From Nocardia tengchongensis (GTDB lineage Bacteria > Actinomycetota > Actinomycetes > Mycobacteriales > Mycobacteriaceae), in the NCBI RefSeq assembly GCF_018362975.1, contig NZ_CP074371.1:248001-312000 (forward strand): 64,000 nt of DNA, read 5' to 3'. Both the position numbers and the translations under genes were made by a program. Positions 26,460-35,847 of the stretch are shown piece by piece (the stretch's first letter is position 1; the number at the start of each line of letters is the position of its first letter). The notes below the pieces were generated by a model. That model saw nothing but the letters and a program-made list of their open reading frames with translations. It searched no databases and was not told the origin of the DNA.

Positions 26460-26789
26460 GTGGCAGGTGCATTCGAAGCCAGTAACGAGCTCATTCAGGC
26501 CAAGGCCCAGGAGTTCCAGAAGACCCACGACATGCTGATGCACGCCATCACCGATCTGAAGCGCGATGAGGACGGCATGGTCGCCGGCTCGAATTGGCGG
26601 GGCGGCGCGGCCGACGCCTTCAACGCGTTCATGCAGCGGTACTACTTCCAGGCCGACAAGCTCAACGACAAGCTCATGCACACCGCCGAGACGCTGATCA
26701 AGGTCGGCTCGAACTACGAAGAGCACGACAAGGATTACGAAGCCAAGGTCAACGCCCAGATCTCGAGCCTCGACCTCCCGGCCGTCTAG
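26460..26789 (+). CDS. WXG100 (ESAT-6-like) protein, first of pair
   Basis: A 109-residue helical-hairpin protein with the WXG turn NWRGGAADAF (W about 44), exported without a signal peptide by ESX systems. The C-terminus has NYEEHDKDYEAKV, which contains YxxxD, the T7SS export signal. The start is GTG 26460, directly behind GGAAGGAGG; the open frame upstream is not part of it. Its partner starts 48 bp downstream. By position this pair corresponds to the esxT/esxU genes of ESX-4, but the sequences are too divergent for me to assign which is which. Confidence 0.9.
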   Translation: MAGAFEASNELIQAKAQEFQKTHDMLMHAITDLKRDEDGMVAGSNWRGGAADAFNAFMQRYYFQADKLNDKLMHTAETLIKVGSNYEEHDKDYEAKVNAQISSLDLPAV

Positions 26790-26836
26790 CCGCTCGGCCA
26801 CCCTCTCTTTCCGGACGATTGGCAAAGGAGTTCACC

Positions 26837-27139
26837 ATGGCAGCAGTTGACGGCCAGATCATCTCCGCCCATTTCGAAGGCGTCGCCGACGGCGCGAACT
26901 CGATCCTCCGCCGCGCGGAAGCCATCCGCGACCAACTCGAGGCCTTCCACCGCACGGTGGAGGAGTTCGTGCAGAACAACTGGAAGGGCGACGCCAACGA
27001 CGCGTTCGCCGACCTCCAGCGCCTGTGGAACCAGCATGTCCTCCAGCTCAACACCACTCTGAACGGCGCCGCCACCCTGGTCCGCACCGGCAACGCCGAA
27101 CTCCAGGCCAAGGACACGGCACTCGCGGGACTGTTCTGA
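26837..27139 (+). CDS. WXG100 (CFP-10/ESAT-6-like) protein, second of pair
   Basis: A 100-residue protein with the WXG-type turn NNWKGDANDAF (W about 49) between two helices, the WXG100 layout. No YxxxD tail is visible, so the heterodimer would depend on the first protein for its export signal, as is usual for these pairs. ATG 26837 is preceded by AAAGGAG. It ends 66 bp from the convergent eccC, with a hairpin between. Very likely co-transcribed with the first WXG100 gene. Confidence 0.9.
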   Translation: MAAVDGQIISAHFEGVADGANSILRRAEAIRDQLEAFHRTVEEFVQNNWKGDANDAFADLQRLWNQHVLQLNTTLNGAATLVRTGNAELQAKDTALAGLF

Positions 27140-27152
27140 GAACTTCACACGT

Positions 27153-27186
27153 GAACGGGCCCCGGCATTACCGCCGAGGCCCGTTC
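27153..27186. terminator. Hairpin between WXG100 pair and eccC
   Basis: GAACGGGCC (27153-27161) pairs with GGCCCGTTC (27178-27186), with a further CGG/CCG inside the loop. It lies 14 bp after the second WXG100 stop and 20 bp beyond the eccC stop on the other strand, so it probably serves both. Confidence 0.6.
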
Positions 27187-27205
27187 GCGTTCAGTTACCG
27201 ACAGC

Positions 27206-30200
27206 TCACGGCTCTGCCGAAGGCAGCCAACCGGTTTGGATCAGTTCCTCGCTTGCCCGGGTGCCGTAGGTGCCGCGGCCCGGCGGCATCAGGGAGGGTC
27301 GGGTGTTGCCGAACAACACGCCTTCGTCGCGACTGCAGCTCATCACCAGGGACGCGGAGTTGAGTTCCTTGAGGCGGTTGAGAGTGGCCTCGTACATGGC
27401 TCGGCCCGCACCGCCGGAGCGGCGGGCCAGGATCAGGTGAAAGCCAAGGTCGCGGGCGTGGGCAAGGTGGTCGACCAAAGCGTGCAGGGGGTTGCCGGCG
27501 GCAGTGGCGACCAGGTCGAAGTCGTCGACGATGACGTACAGTTCCGGGCCCTGCCACCAGGAGCGGTCCTTGAGCTGCTGCGGGGTGACGTCGGGGCCGG
27601 GCATGCGCTGGGTGACGTAGGCGGCCAGGTCGACCATGTTCTGGGTGAACTGTGGAGCGGTGGTGCCGTAGCCCGCGAGGTACCCGTCCGGGACGGTTCC
27701 GAGCATGGTGCGCCGGTAGTCGCCCATGATGATGCGCGCCTGATCGGTGGTGTTGGACGCGCAGATGGACTGCACCAGCGAGCGCAGCACGGTGGTCTTG
27801 CCGGCTTCGGAGTCGCCGATGATCACGAAGTGCGGGCTCGCCGCCAGATCCAGGAACACCGGGGCGAGTTCGGCCTCGTCGATGCCGAGCGGAAAGCGCA
27901 GGCACGGCTGGGCACGGTCCACCCCGGCGGGCCACTCCCCTGCCGCGCGAAGGAGCTCGGCGCGCGGTAGCCGCTCGGGCAGCATGCGCACCGCAGGCGC
28001 GGGACGGCCCGGCGTGAATCGAGCAATCGTCGAGACCGCCCGCGCTACACCGGTTCCCAGCGATTCCGGGTTGGGGTCGCCGTCCACCCGAGGCAGCGCG
28101 GCCAGCATGTGCAGCCCGTCGGCGGTCATGCCACGCCCCGGGCGCCCCATCGGCACCAGTGCCGCAAACTTACGGCCCAGATCCGAATCCATGGGGTCGC
28201 CGAGCCGCAATTCGACGCGCGTGCCGATCTGATCCTTGAGCGCGGGCCGCGCCTCGGCCCAGCGGTTCAGCGACAGCACCACGTGCACGCCGTACGAAAG
28301 TCCTTGCACCGCAAGGTTCATGACGGTCTGGTCGAGGAGCTCGAATTCCTGCCGGAAGGCGCCGTACCCGTCGATCACCAGGAACACGTCGCCGAAGGGG
28401 TCGTCCCGCACGCCGGCGGCGGTGCCGTCGGCGGCGGTCCCGGTGGCGCGCAGCCGCCGGAACTCGGCCATGGACTCCACCCCCAGGCGCCGGAAGCCGG
28501 CCTCGCGGCGGCGAACGATGCCCACCATCTCGGCCACGGTGCGCCGCACCTGGTCGGCCTCCATGCGGCTGGCGACCGTGCCGACGTGCGGCAGCCCGGC
28601 CAGCCCGACCATGGTGCCGCCGCCGAAGTCGAGCAGATAGAACTGCACCTGTTCGGCGGTGTGCGTCAACGACATCGACATGACCAGGGCCCGCAGCGCC
28701 GTCGATTTACCCGATTGCGGGCCGCCGACCACGGCCGCGTTGCCGCGTGATCCGGACAGGTCCACCACCATCGGATCGCGGCGCTGATCGTAGGGCCGGT
28801 CCACGATGCCGATCGGGGCGCGCAGCGCGGCCGCGGGGTTCCAGTCGCCGGTGAGGATCGAGCGCGGCAGCAGCTGGTCCAGGGTGGGCGGGTCGCCGAG
28901 CGGCGGCAGCCAGATCTCGTGGGCGGGTCGCCCGTGCCCGCGCACTCGCGACACCAGCATCTGCAGGTTGGAGACCTGATCGGCCTCGGCTGGCGCGGTC
29001 ACCGGTTCGGGTTGCTCGGGCATCGGAATCCGGTCGGCGGCACGGAAGTCCACGCGTGCCGCGCTGAACGGCCGAGCCGTCACGTCGATCTCACCGGAGC
29101 GGGTCACCGCCCCGGCCTCGCGCCGCGCCGAACCGCCGGTGTACGGCCCGGAGACGTACGCGGACTGGAATCGCTGGATCTCCCCCGAATCGGATTTCAG
29201 GTAGCCACCGCCGGGATTGCCGGGCAGGTTGTAGGCGTCCGGCACGCCCAGTACCTGCCGGGATTCGTTGGCGGAGAATGTTTTCAGGCCGATCCGATAG
29301 GAAAGGTGACTCTCCAGTCCCTTGAGCCGTCCTTCCTCCAGCCGCTGCGAGGCGAGCAGTAGGTGCACGTGCAGCGAGCGCCCCAGGCGGCCGATCATGG
29401 TGAACAGCTCGGCGAAATCCGGTTGCTGGGAAAGCAGTTCGGAGAATTCGTCGAGCACCACGAACAGGGCGGGCATGGGGTCCAGGTCCGCGCCCGCCGC
29501 CCGCGCCTTCTCGTATTCGGAGACATTGGCGAAGTTGCCCGCCGCGCGCAGCAGTTCCTGTCGCCGGTTCATCTCACCGGCGAGGGCGTCGCGCATGCGG
29601 TCGACGAGGTCGGCCTCTTCCTCCAGGTTGGTGATGATGGCCGCGACGTGAGCCACCCCTTCCAGCCCGAGGAAGGTCGCACCGCCCTTGAAGTCGACCA
29701 GCACGAAGTTCAGCTGATCCGGCGAGTGGGTGGCGATCAGGGAAAGCACCAGTGTGCGAAGGAATTCCGATTTCCCCGACCCGGTCGCGCCGATGCACAG
29801 CCCGTGCGGGCCCATGCCACCCTCGGCCGCCTCCTTGATATCGAGCACCACCGGCAGTCCATCGGCCCCGATACCGAACGGCACCCGCAGCCGCTCTCGG
29901 CCGTAGCGCGGCCGCCAGGCGGTCTCGGGGGTGAACGCGCCGATGTCGCCGAGTCCCAGCAGCTGTGACCAGCCGGAGATGACTTCGCCGGCGTCGCCGG
30001 CGGTCTCGGCGGCGCGTGCGGGCGGGGGGCCGGTAGGGCGCGAGCCGTCGCGCCGCCTGTTCGGCTTCGCGCGCGCCGATGCGGTCGATGACCGCGAAGC
30101 GTTCCATCGCCCCGGAGGCGCCGCGGCCGGCGCATTCCCCGTTCTCCACCACCATCTGGATGCCGCGGGAGGCGGCCAGCCGTGGCGCGTACCCGCACAG

Positions 30201-31238
30201 GTCGATGACGGTGACGCCCTCGAAACCGTGCTCTCGCAAAGGATCTTCCTCGGCTTCGAGCAGTCCGCCGTCGATCACCAGCACGATCTGGGTGAGCGCG
30301 GGATCGGCCGGCTGGTTGCGGGAGTATCGAACCCGGTTGTGCAGCAGCGAGTTCAGGTCGGCGTGCGCCTCGCGGATGGAGCCGTACACCATGCGCCCGC
30401 TGCCGACGCCGTCGTGGGATTCGGGATGCTGAGTGTGCGGCAGCCATTTGGCCCATTCCCATTCCCGGATGGTGTCGGGTCCACAGACCACGGCGACGAG
30501 TACCTGGTCGGGGCTCTGGAACATGGCCAGTTGCAGCAGCATTGCCCGGCTCAGGTCGCGGGCCTGGGCGCGGTCGCCGGTGAGCTGGACGGCGGCGAAG
30601 CCTTTGACGGCGAGTGCGGTCGGCAGGTCGGGGACGGTGGAGTGGGTGCGCACGAACCGCCGCAGCGAGACCGCGGCGATGGGTTCGAGTTCCTCGACCG
30701 GCCCAGTTTGCGGGGCGACCAGTCTCGTAGCAAGCCTCTGGCTACCCAACCCGATGCGGGCGTGACAGAAGTCCTTGTCCCCCGGCCGGCGCTCCCACAT
30801 CCGCGCGGTCCCCGCCAGCATCCAGATCAGCCCCGGCGCCGGATGACTCCACTCGACGGCCGCCCGCTGCTGCCCGGCCGTCCCCTCCACGTCCCGGCGC
30901 ACCTGGTCCAGATAGCGCAGATAGTCCTTGCGGTCCTCGTCGGCCTCGGCCGCCTTCTGCCCCTTGCCGCCCTGACCCGCATACATCCCGACCATGGAGA
31001 ACACCATCATCATCGGGAACATCAGGCTCATCGGATTGGCCGCGATGCCGCCGCCGGAGGTGAACATCAGCGCCACCATGCCGAGCATGCCCACGCCCAT
31101 CACCACCGGCATCAGCTTAGCGAAGAGATTCGCCGGAACAGCCCGCGGAATCTCCGGTGGCGGCTGCAAGGTCACCTCACCGCCCGGCGAGCGCGGCATC
31201 TCCCGGCGCGGGCGGCGTTGGAACCGAACGGTGCTCAT
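27206..31238 (-). CDS. eccC: Type VII secretion ATPase EccC (FtsK/SpoIIIE family), one apparent frameshift
   Basis: EccC is the ATPase and substrate receptor of ESX systems. Two membrane helices lie near residues 38-85. Three FtsK-like ATPase domains follow: Walker A GATGSGKSE (about 483), GGPQSGKST (about 836) and GDSEAGKTT (about 1139). Together this makes about 1,344 residues. As given, the frame starting at ATG 31238 goes out of register near 30029, and the rest is read in another frame (ATG-started portion from 29884). Removing one base from the GGGGGG run at 30024-30029 joins them exactly (PYRPPPARAAETAGDAGE). This is not the eccCa/eccCb split of ESX-1, which falls after the first ATPase domain. 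Divergent from eccD by 72 bp. Confidence 0.88.
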
Positions 31239-31310
31239 CGCGAAAAATCCCCCAGGGCATCGGGTGGGAGTTCACAGACGGCAACCATCTTGCCGTACAG
31301 TTCGGGCGTG

Positions 31311-32768
31311 ATGCACTCGCGGACGGATCACCTCGAGGACTTCCGCGGCACCGTGCGCGCGCCGGATCTCGCGCGAGTCACCATTCTGGCCAAACACACT
31401 CAGGTCGACATGGCCATTCCCGTGGATGTGCCGGTGGCCCTGATCATTCCGAGCCTGGTCGACATGGTCGATCAGCACAACCGCGCCAACGACTTCGACC
31501 TCGACGGCGAGCCGGTCGAGCCGCACGAATGGGTGCTCGCCCGCATCGGGCAGCCGCCGTTCTCCAACTCGCTGAGCCTGGCCGAGCAGGGCGTGCGCGA
31601 CGGCGAACTGCTCATGCTGGAGAGCGCCGAGCGCAGCGCGCCCGCGCCCCTGTTCGACGACATCATGTACAACGTCGCCATCGCCGACGCCGACCACTTC
31701 CGCGGCTGGTCCCCGAGCACCGCCCGCCGGACCGGGTCGGTGCTGGCGGTGGCCATCATGCTGACCGGCTGCTTCGGCCTGCTGGCCGCGCCCGACGCCG
31801 TGCCGAGCTGGGTCTGCGCGAGCGTGGCCACCGCCGTCACCCTGCTGCTGGTCACCGCGGGCACGGTGCTGGCCCGCATGTACCGCGCCCCCGCGAGCGC
31901 CCTGGTGCTGGGCGGCTGCGCGCTGCCGACCGCGTTCACCGCCGGCGCACTGTTCGTCCCGAGCCACTATGGCTGGGCCAACGGACTTTTGGGTGCGGTC
32001 CTGGCCGGGGCCACCGCGCTGCTGGCGTGGCGGGCGAGCGGGGTCGGGCCGGGCCTGTTCATCGGGGCCGCCACGCTGACCATATTCGCCATCCCGTCCG
32101 CACTGGTCGGCCTCCTCACCGAGCTGCCGCTGCGCGTGATCGGCGGTGGCATCGCGACCTTGGGCCTGGCCGGATTATCGCTGGCGCCAAGGCTTTCCAT
32201 TCTGCTGGCCCGGCTGCCGCTGCCGCCGGTGCCCGCCCCGGGCACCCCCATCGATCCCACCGAGGACGACCCCGACGACCATCGCGCGCTGCCCACGCTG
32301 GAGGCATTGCGCGCGAAATCCGAACAGGCACGGAACTATTTGGCAGGCCTGGTGGTGGCTACCACCGTAGTGGTCGTGGCCGGTGCGGTGACGAGCGTGG
32401 ATCCCGCTGCCGGGCAGCCTTTCTGGCCCGGATTCGCCCTGGCGTTGGTGTGCGCGGCGGTGCTGCTGTTCCGCAGCCGCACCTTCGCGGGTGCGGAGCA
32501 GGCGGTGGTACTCATCGCGGGCGGCGCGGCCATCGTGCTGCTGATACTGATCGGCGCGGCGCTCACCCAGCGTCAGCCGCTCACGGTTTTCGGTGTGGCC
32601 CTGGCGCTTTTCGCTGCCGCGCTGGTGCTGGGTTTCCTGGTACCGCACCGGCAGGCGACGCCGCCGGTGCGCCGGGCGGTGGAGTTACTGGAGTACGGCT
32701 TCGTGGCCGCCGTTGCGCCACTGGCCTTCTGGGTGACCGGCCTCTACGCCCTCGTGCGCGGGCTCTGA
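31311..32768 (+). CDS. eccD: Type VII secretion integral membrane protein EccD
   Basis: A 485-residue protein with a cytosolic ubiquitin-like domain (about 15-110, from ARVTILAKHTQVDMAIPVD) followed by about 11 predicted membrane helices in two groups separated by a charged loop (about 305-345, containing DPTEDDPDDH). This is the EccD layout; EccD forms the membrane channel region of ESX with EccB, EccC and EccE. ATG 31311 is used; GTG 31308 directly upstream is an alternative. The open frame continues far upstream but overlaps eccC antisense. mycP starts 12 bp downstream, so the two are an operon. Confidence 0.93.
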   Translation: MHSRTDHLEDFRGTVRAPDLARVTILAKHTQVDMAIPVDVPVALIIPSLVDMVDQHNRANDFDLDGEPVEPHEWVLARIGQPPFSNSLSLAEQGVRDGELLMLESAERSAPAPLFDDIMYNVAIADADHFRGWSPSTARRTGSVLAVAIMLTGCFGLLAAPDAVPSWVCASVATAVTLLLVTAGTVLARMYRAPASALVLGGCALPTAFTAGALFVPSHYGWANGLLGAVLAGATALLAWRASGVGPGLFIGAATLTIFAIPSALVGLLTELPLRVIGGGIATLGLAGLSLAPRLSILLARLPLPPVPAPGTPIDPTEDDPDDHRALPTLEALRAKSEQARNYLAGLVVATTVVVVAGAVTSVDPAAGQPFWPGFALALVCAAVLLFRSRTFAGAEQAVVLIAGGAAIVLLILIGAALTQRQPLTVFGVALALFAAALVLGFLVPHRQATPPVRRAVELLEYGFVAAVAPLAFWVTGLYALVRGL

Positions 32769-32780
32769 TCGAGGCCGGCG

Positions 32781-34241
32781 ATGCGAGGTAGAGCGGTGAA
32801 CACCAAGGAGTCTCACAGAACTGCTGCGGGCGTACGGCGCGCTTCCCGCGTAGCCGCGGCGGCATCGGTACTGGCGCTGGGAGTCTCGTTCGGCATCGGT
32901 TCCGGACCGGGCGTCGCCCAGGCGGACCGGCCGCCGCCGATCGATGTGGGCCTGCTGCCCCCGGGCGGACCGGCCACCCCGCCGACCCCCACCGAGCACC
33001 CCGCCAACTCCCCCTGCCTCAGCACCCAGGCGGGCGGAGACGGACAGACCGTCCCCGCCACCCAGCGCACCCTGAACCTGCCCGACGCCTGGCAATTCTC
33101 GCGCGGCGCAGGACAATTGGTGGCCGTCATCGACACCGGGGTGTCCCCGCATCCGCGCCTGCCCGGCCTCGTCGCCGAGGGCGACTACGTCGCGGCCGGC
33201 GGAGACGGCACCGAGGACTGCGACGCCCACGGCACCATCGTGGCGGGCCTGATCGGGGCCACCCAGGCTGGCGGTCAGGGCTTCGCCGGGGTCGCGCCGG
33301 AAGCTCGGATCATGACCATCCGCCAGACCAGCGCGCTGTATCAGCCCAAGGGCGCGGGCCGGGAGAAGAGCCCCGACGACATGCCCGACGGCTACGGCAA
33401 GATCTCGGCGCTGGCCTCGGCGGTGCGGCGGGCCGCCGACGCGGGCGCGCGGGTCGTCAACATCTCCCTCGTCGCCTGCCCCACCACCGAACCGACGAGC
33501 GCGGAGATGGGCGCGCTGGGCGCGGCCGTGCAGTACGCGGCGGTGGTGAAGGACGTGGTCATCGTGGCGTCGGCGGGCAACACCGACACCTGTAGGGCGA
33601 GCAATCCGGGCCTGGATCCCCTGCACCCCGACGGCGATCCGTGGGATCACGTCACGTCCTATGTGGTGCCGGCCTGGTGGGACGCCTACGTGCTGTCGGT
33701 CGGCTCGGTGGACGCGTTCGGGCAGCCGTCGAAGTTCACCGTCCCGGGGCCGTGGGTGGGGGTCGCCGCGCCGGGCGAGAACGTCGTCTCCCTCGATCCC
33801 CGCGATACCGGGCTCACCACCGCGAAGGTGACCAATCAGGGCCAGGTCCTGCCCTACAGCGGAACAAGTTTCGCCGCCCCGCAGGTGGCGGGGGTCGCCG
33901 CGCTGGTGCGGTCGCGGTATCCCGATATGCGGGCCGCCGAGGTCGTCGAACGGATCGAGGCCACCGCGCACGCCCCGGGCGAGGGCTGGAATCCCTACAT
34001 CGGTTACGGCACGGTCGATCCCGTGGCGGCGCTCACCGCCGAGGTGCGTAAGGAGTTGCGACCCAAATATCCGGCGGACGCGCGCGATCAGCAGCTCGGT
34101 GTGCCCAATCCAGCTGCGGCGCCGGATAATACGGCGCGAAATGTCGCTTTGATCGGCAGTGGAGTCGTCGCACTGCTCCTGGTGCTGGGTTTCCTGGCGT
34201 CGTTCCCGCTGCGCCGCAAGTTCGGCGGACGTGACAGCTGA
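32781..34241 (+). CDS. mycP: Mycosin (subtilisin-like ESX protease)
   Basis: MycP is a membrane-anchored serine protease needed for ESX stability and substrate processing. The 486-residue protein has a signal peptide (about 20-48), the catalytic triad Asp118 (VAVIDTGV), His150 (DCDAHGTIVAG) and Ser363 (YSGTSFAAPQVAG), and a C-terminal membrane helix (about 455-478) followed by a short basic tail. Cys79 and Cys147 could pair, as seen in mycosins. Length fits the family. It follows eccD and ends 3 bp from the stop of the convergent eccB gene. Confidence 0.95.
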   Translation: MRGRAVNTKESHRTAAGVRRASRVAAAASVLALGVSFGIGSGPGVAQADRPPPIDVGLLPPGGPATPPTPTEHPANSPCLSTQAGGDGQTVPATQRTLNLPDAWQFSRGAGQLVAVIDTGVSPHPRLPGLVAEGDYVAAGGDGTEDCDAHGTIVAGLIGATQAGGQGFAGVAPEARIMTIRQTSALYQPKGAGREKSPDDMPDGYGKISALASAVRRAADAGARVVNISLVACPTTEPTSAEMGALGAAVQYAAVVKDVVIVASAGNTDTCRASNPGLDPLHPDGDPWDHVTSYVVPAWWDAYVLSVGSVDAFGQPSKFTVPGPWVGVAAPGENVVSLDPRDTGLTTAKVTNQGQVLPYSGTSFAAPQVAGVAALVRSRYPDMRAAEVVERIEATAHAPGEGWNPYIGYGTVDPVAALTAEVRKELRPKYPADARDQQLGVPNPAAAPDNTARNVALIGSGVVALLLVLGFLASFPLRRKFGGRDS

Positions 34242-34244
34242 TCG

Positions 34245-35729
34245 CTAGTTCGCGCTGGGCCCTTGGGTTTTCACCAGTTCCTCGGCCGGATTCGGATCCG
34301 GCGCCACGCCGTCGTGAGCGACCATGGCGCCTTCCCGGCTCAAGGCCGGCCCGGGAGCGAGCAGTCCGAGGATTGGCCACGGCGCGGGTTCGGGTCGCAC
34401 CCGCGCCGGGTCCATGCCCAGCGCCTTGGCGGCCTCGAGATTCCTGACGCCGAAGCGAACCCCGTAGTCGGACACGAAGAACAGGCTGTCGTGGCGCTGA
34501 CTGTCCGGTTCGATCCCCGTGGACTGCACGTAGGCGCCCGCGCCCGGCTTCAGGTAGAAGCTGTCCACATTGGGCCCGCTGCCGTCGGCCTGCGCCAGCG
34601 GCACCAGCCGAGCGCGGTCGGGGATCGGGACCGCGTGCCCGGTGAGCACCGACAACTCCGCGTGCTTACTGCCGTCGGAGATGTCGGCGGAGCTCACCGG
34701 CCGCCAGGACAGGCAGTCCACGGGCTGGTCCTTGCCGTCCACCAAAGCCGGGGCCCAACTCGGATACTTCGACACCGGCAAAGCCGAGGACACGGGCGCA
34801 CCGGTGCGATCAGCCTGTGCGATGTAGCTGTCGGCGGCGCTGGAGCGGTAGGTATTGCGGATGATGTCGGCGGTGAGCGCCGACACGGGCTGCAGTCCGT
34901 CGGGCAACACCGCGTAGTACCTGCTGTCGGTGCGCACCTGCACGACGTCGCCGATGAGATGCTCGCCGAGCGGGTAACCCGGTGCGGCCCCTACATTCTC
35001 GATACGCGGCGGCACCAGCGGCAGCACCTCGGGGATGGCGTCGAGCAGGCCCTCGCTGATCGGGCGCGGCGTCTGGCCGCGCAGGTCGAGCGCGTCGACC
35101 ACGGCGCGATCGTCGAGATCGATGCGGGCGCGGTGATCGTCGTAGATCAGATACGTGTAATCCCGGCCCTGCACCAGCAGCGCCTTGCCGGACTCCAACG
35201 CGGAAACCTTGTCGCCCGACGCGGATTCGCCGATCAGCACAGAGCTCGTGAGGTTGCGGCTGCCGTCGTTGGACAGCGTGTCGCACACCGTCCAGGTGCG
35301 GCCGCCGCCGGTGAAGCTCAGCGAGGTCGGCGCGCCGGGGATGCCGATCAGCTGCCCGCGCGGCTGCTCGGCCAGCTGGGACTCGTCGACGGTGGCGGGC
35401 TTGGCAGCTTCGCCCGCGGCCAGCCGCGCCGAGGCCAGGTTCAGCGCCGGGTGCACCACATTGTCGAGGACGACGTACACCGCGCCGGTGTCCTTGCCGA
35501 TGAGGATCTTGTTGGAGCCGATCTTGTCCTGCGGCCGCAGCAGAGCCAATACTCCGCAACCCGCCAGCGCGACACACGCGAGGATCAGTCCGGCGGCGAA
35601 GGCGCGGGACTGGGAACGCATGGGATCGTGCAACATTCGCACGTCCCGGCGGACCAGGGCGTGCTCCATGCGACGGACCAGGAAGCGGTATCCGCTCACC
35701 TGCCATCGGGTCGTGGGTTTCGAAGGCAT
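34245..35729 (-). CDS. eccB: Type VII secretion protein EccB
   Basis: EccB is the mostly periplasmic subunit of the ESX membrane complex. The 494-residue protein begins MPSKPTTRWQVSGYRFLVRR, the conserved EccB opening. This sets ATG 35729 rather than 35783. One membrane helix (about 45-65, FAAGLILACVALAGCGVLAL) follows, then a large extracytoplasmic part with two Cys (VCDTLS and DCLSW) that may bond, as in known EccB structures. The C-terminal 40 residues are Pro-rich. It is divergent from eccE, with 118 bp between the two starts that must hold both promoters. Confidence 0.95.
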   Translation of the reverse strand: MPSKPTTRWQVSGYRFLVRRMEHALVRRDVRMLHDPMRSQSRAFAAGLILACVALAGCGVLALLRPQDKIGSNKILIGKDTGAVYVVLDNVVHPALNLASARLAAGEAAKPATVDESQLAEQPRGQLIGIPGAPTSLSFTGGGRTWTVCDTLSNDGSRNLTSSVLIGESASGDKVSALESGKALLVQGRDYTYLIYDDHRARIDLDDRAVVDALDLRGQTPRPISEGLLDAIPEVLPLVPPRIENVGAAPGYPLGEHLIGDVVQVRTDSRYYAVLPDGLQPVSALTADIIRNTYRSSAADSYIAQADRTGAPVSSALPVSKYPSWAPALVDGKDQPVDCLSWRPVSSADISDGSKHAELSVLTGHAVPIPDRARLVPLAQADGSGPNVDSFYLKPGAGAYVQSTGIEPDSQRHDSLFFVSDYGVRFGVRNLEAAKALGMDPARVRPEPAPWPILGLLAPGPALSREGAMVAHDGVAPDPNPAEELVKTQGPSAN

Positions 35730-35847
35730 CCAACTCCCGGCGAGTCGTTGGTTTCGCCGAACACAGTACAGTGACAAGGACATTCATTCGCACTCGACCG
35801 CCGCGCGGGCATCGCGCGGGGCCGACATCGGGGAGCCGGGGACGACG

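Noticed and set aside
27206..31238. Natural split of eccC into two subunit genes
   Set aside because: The break is not at the domain border used by EccCa/EccCb, and one base repairs the frame with continuous homology.
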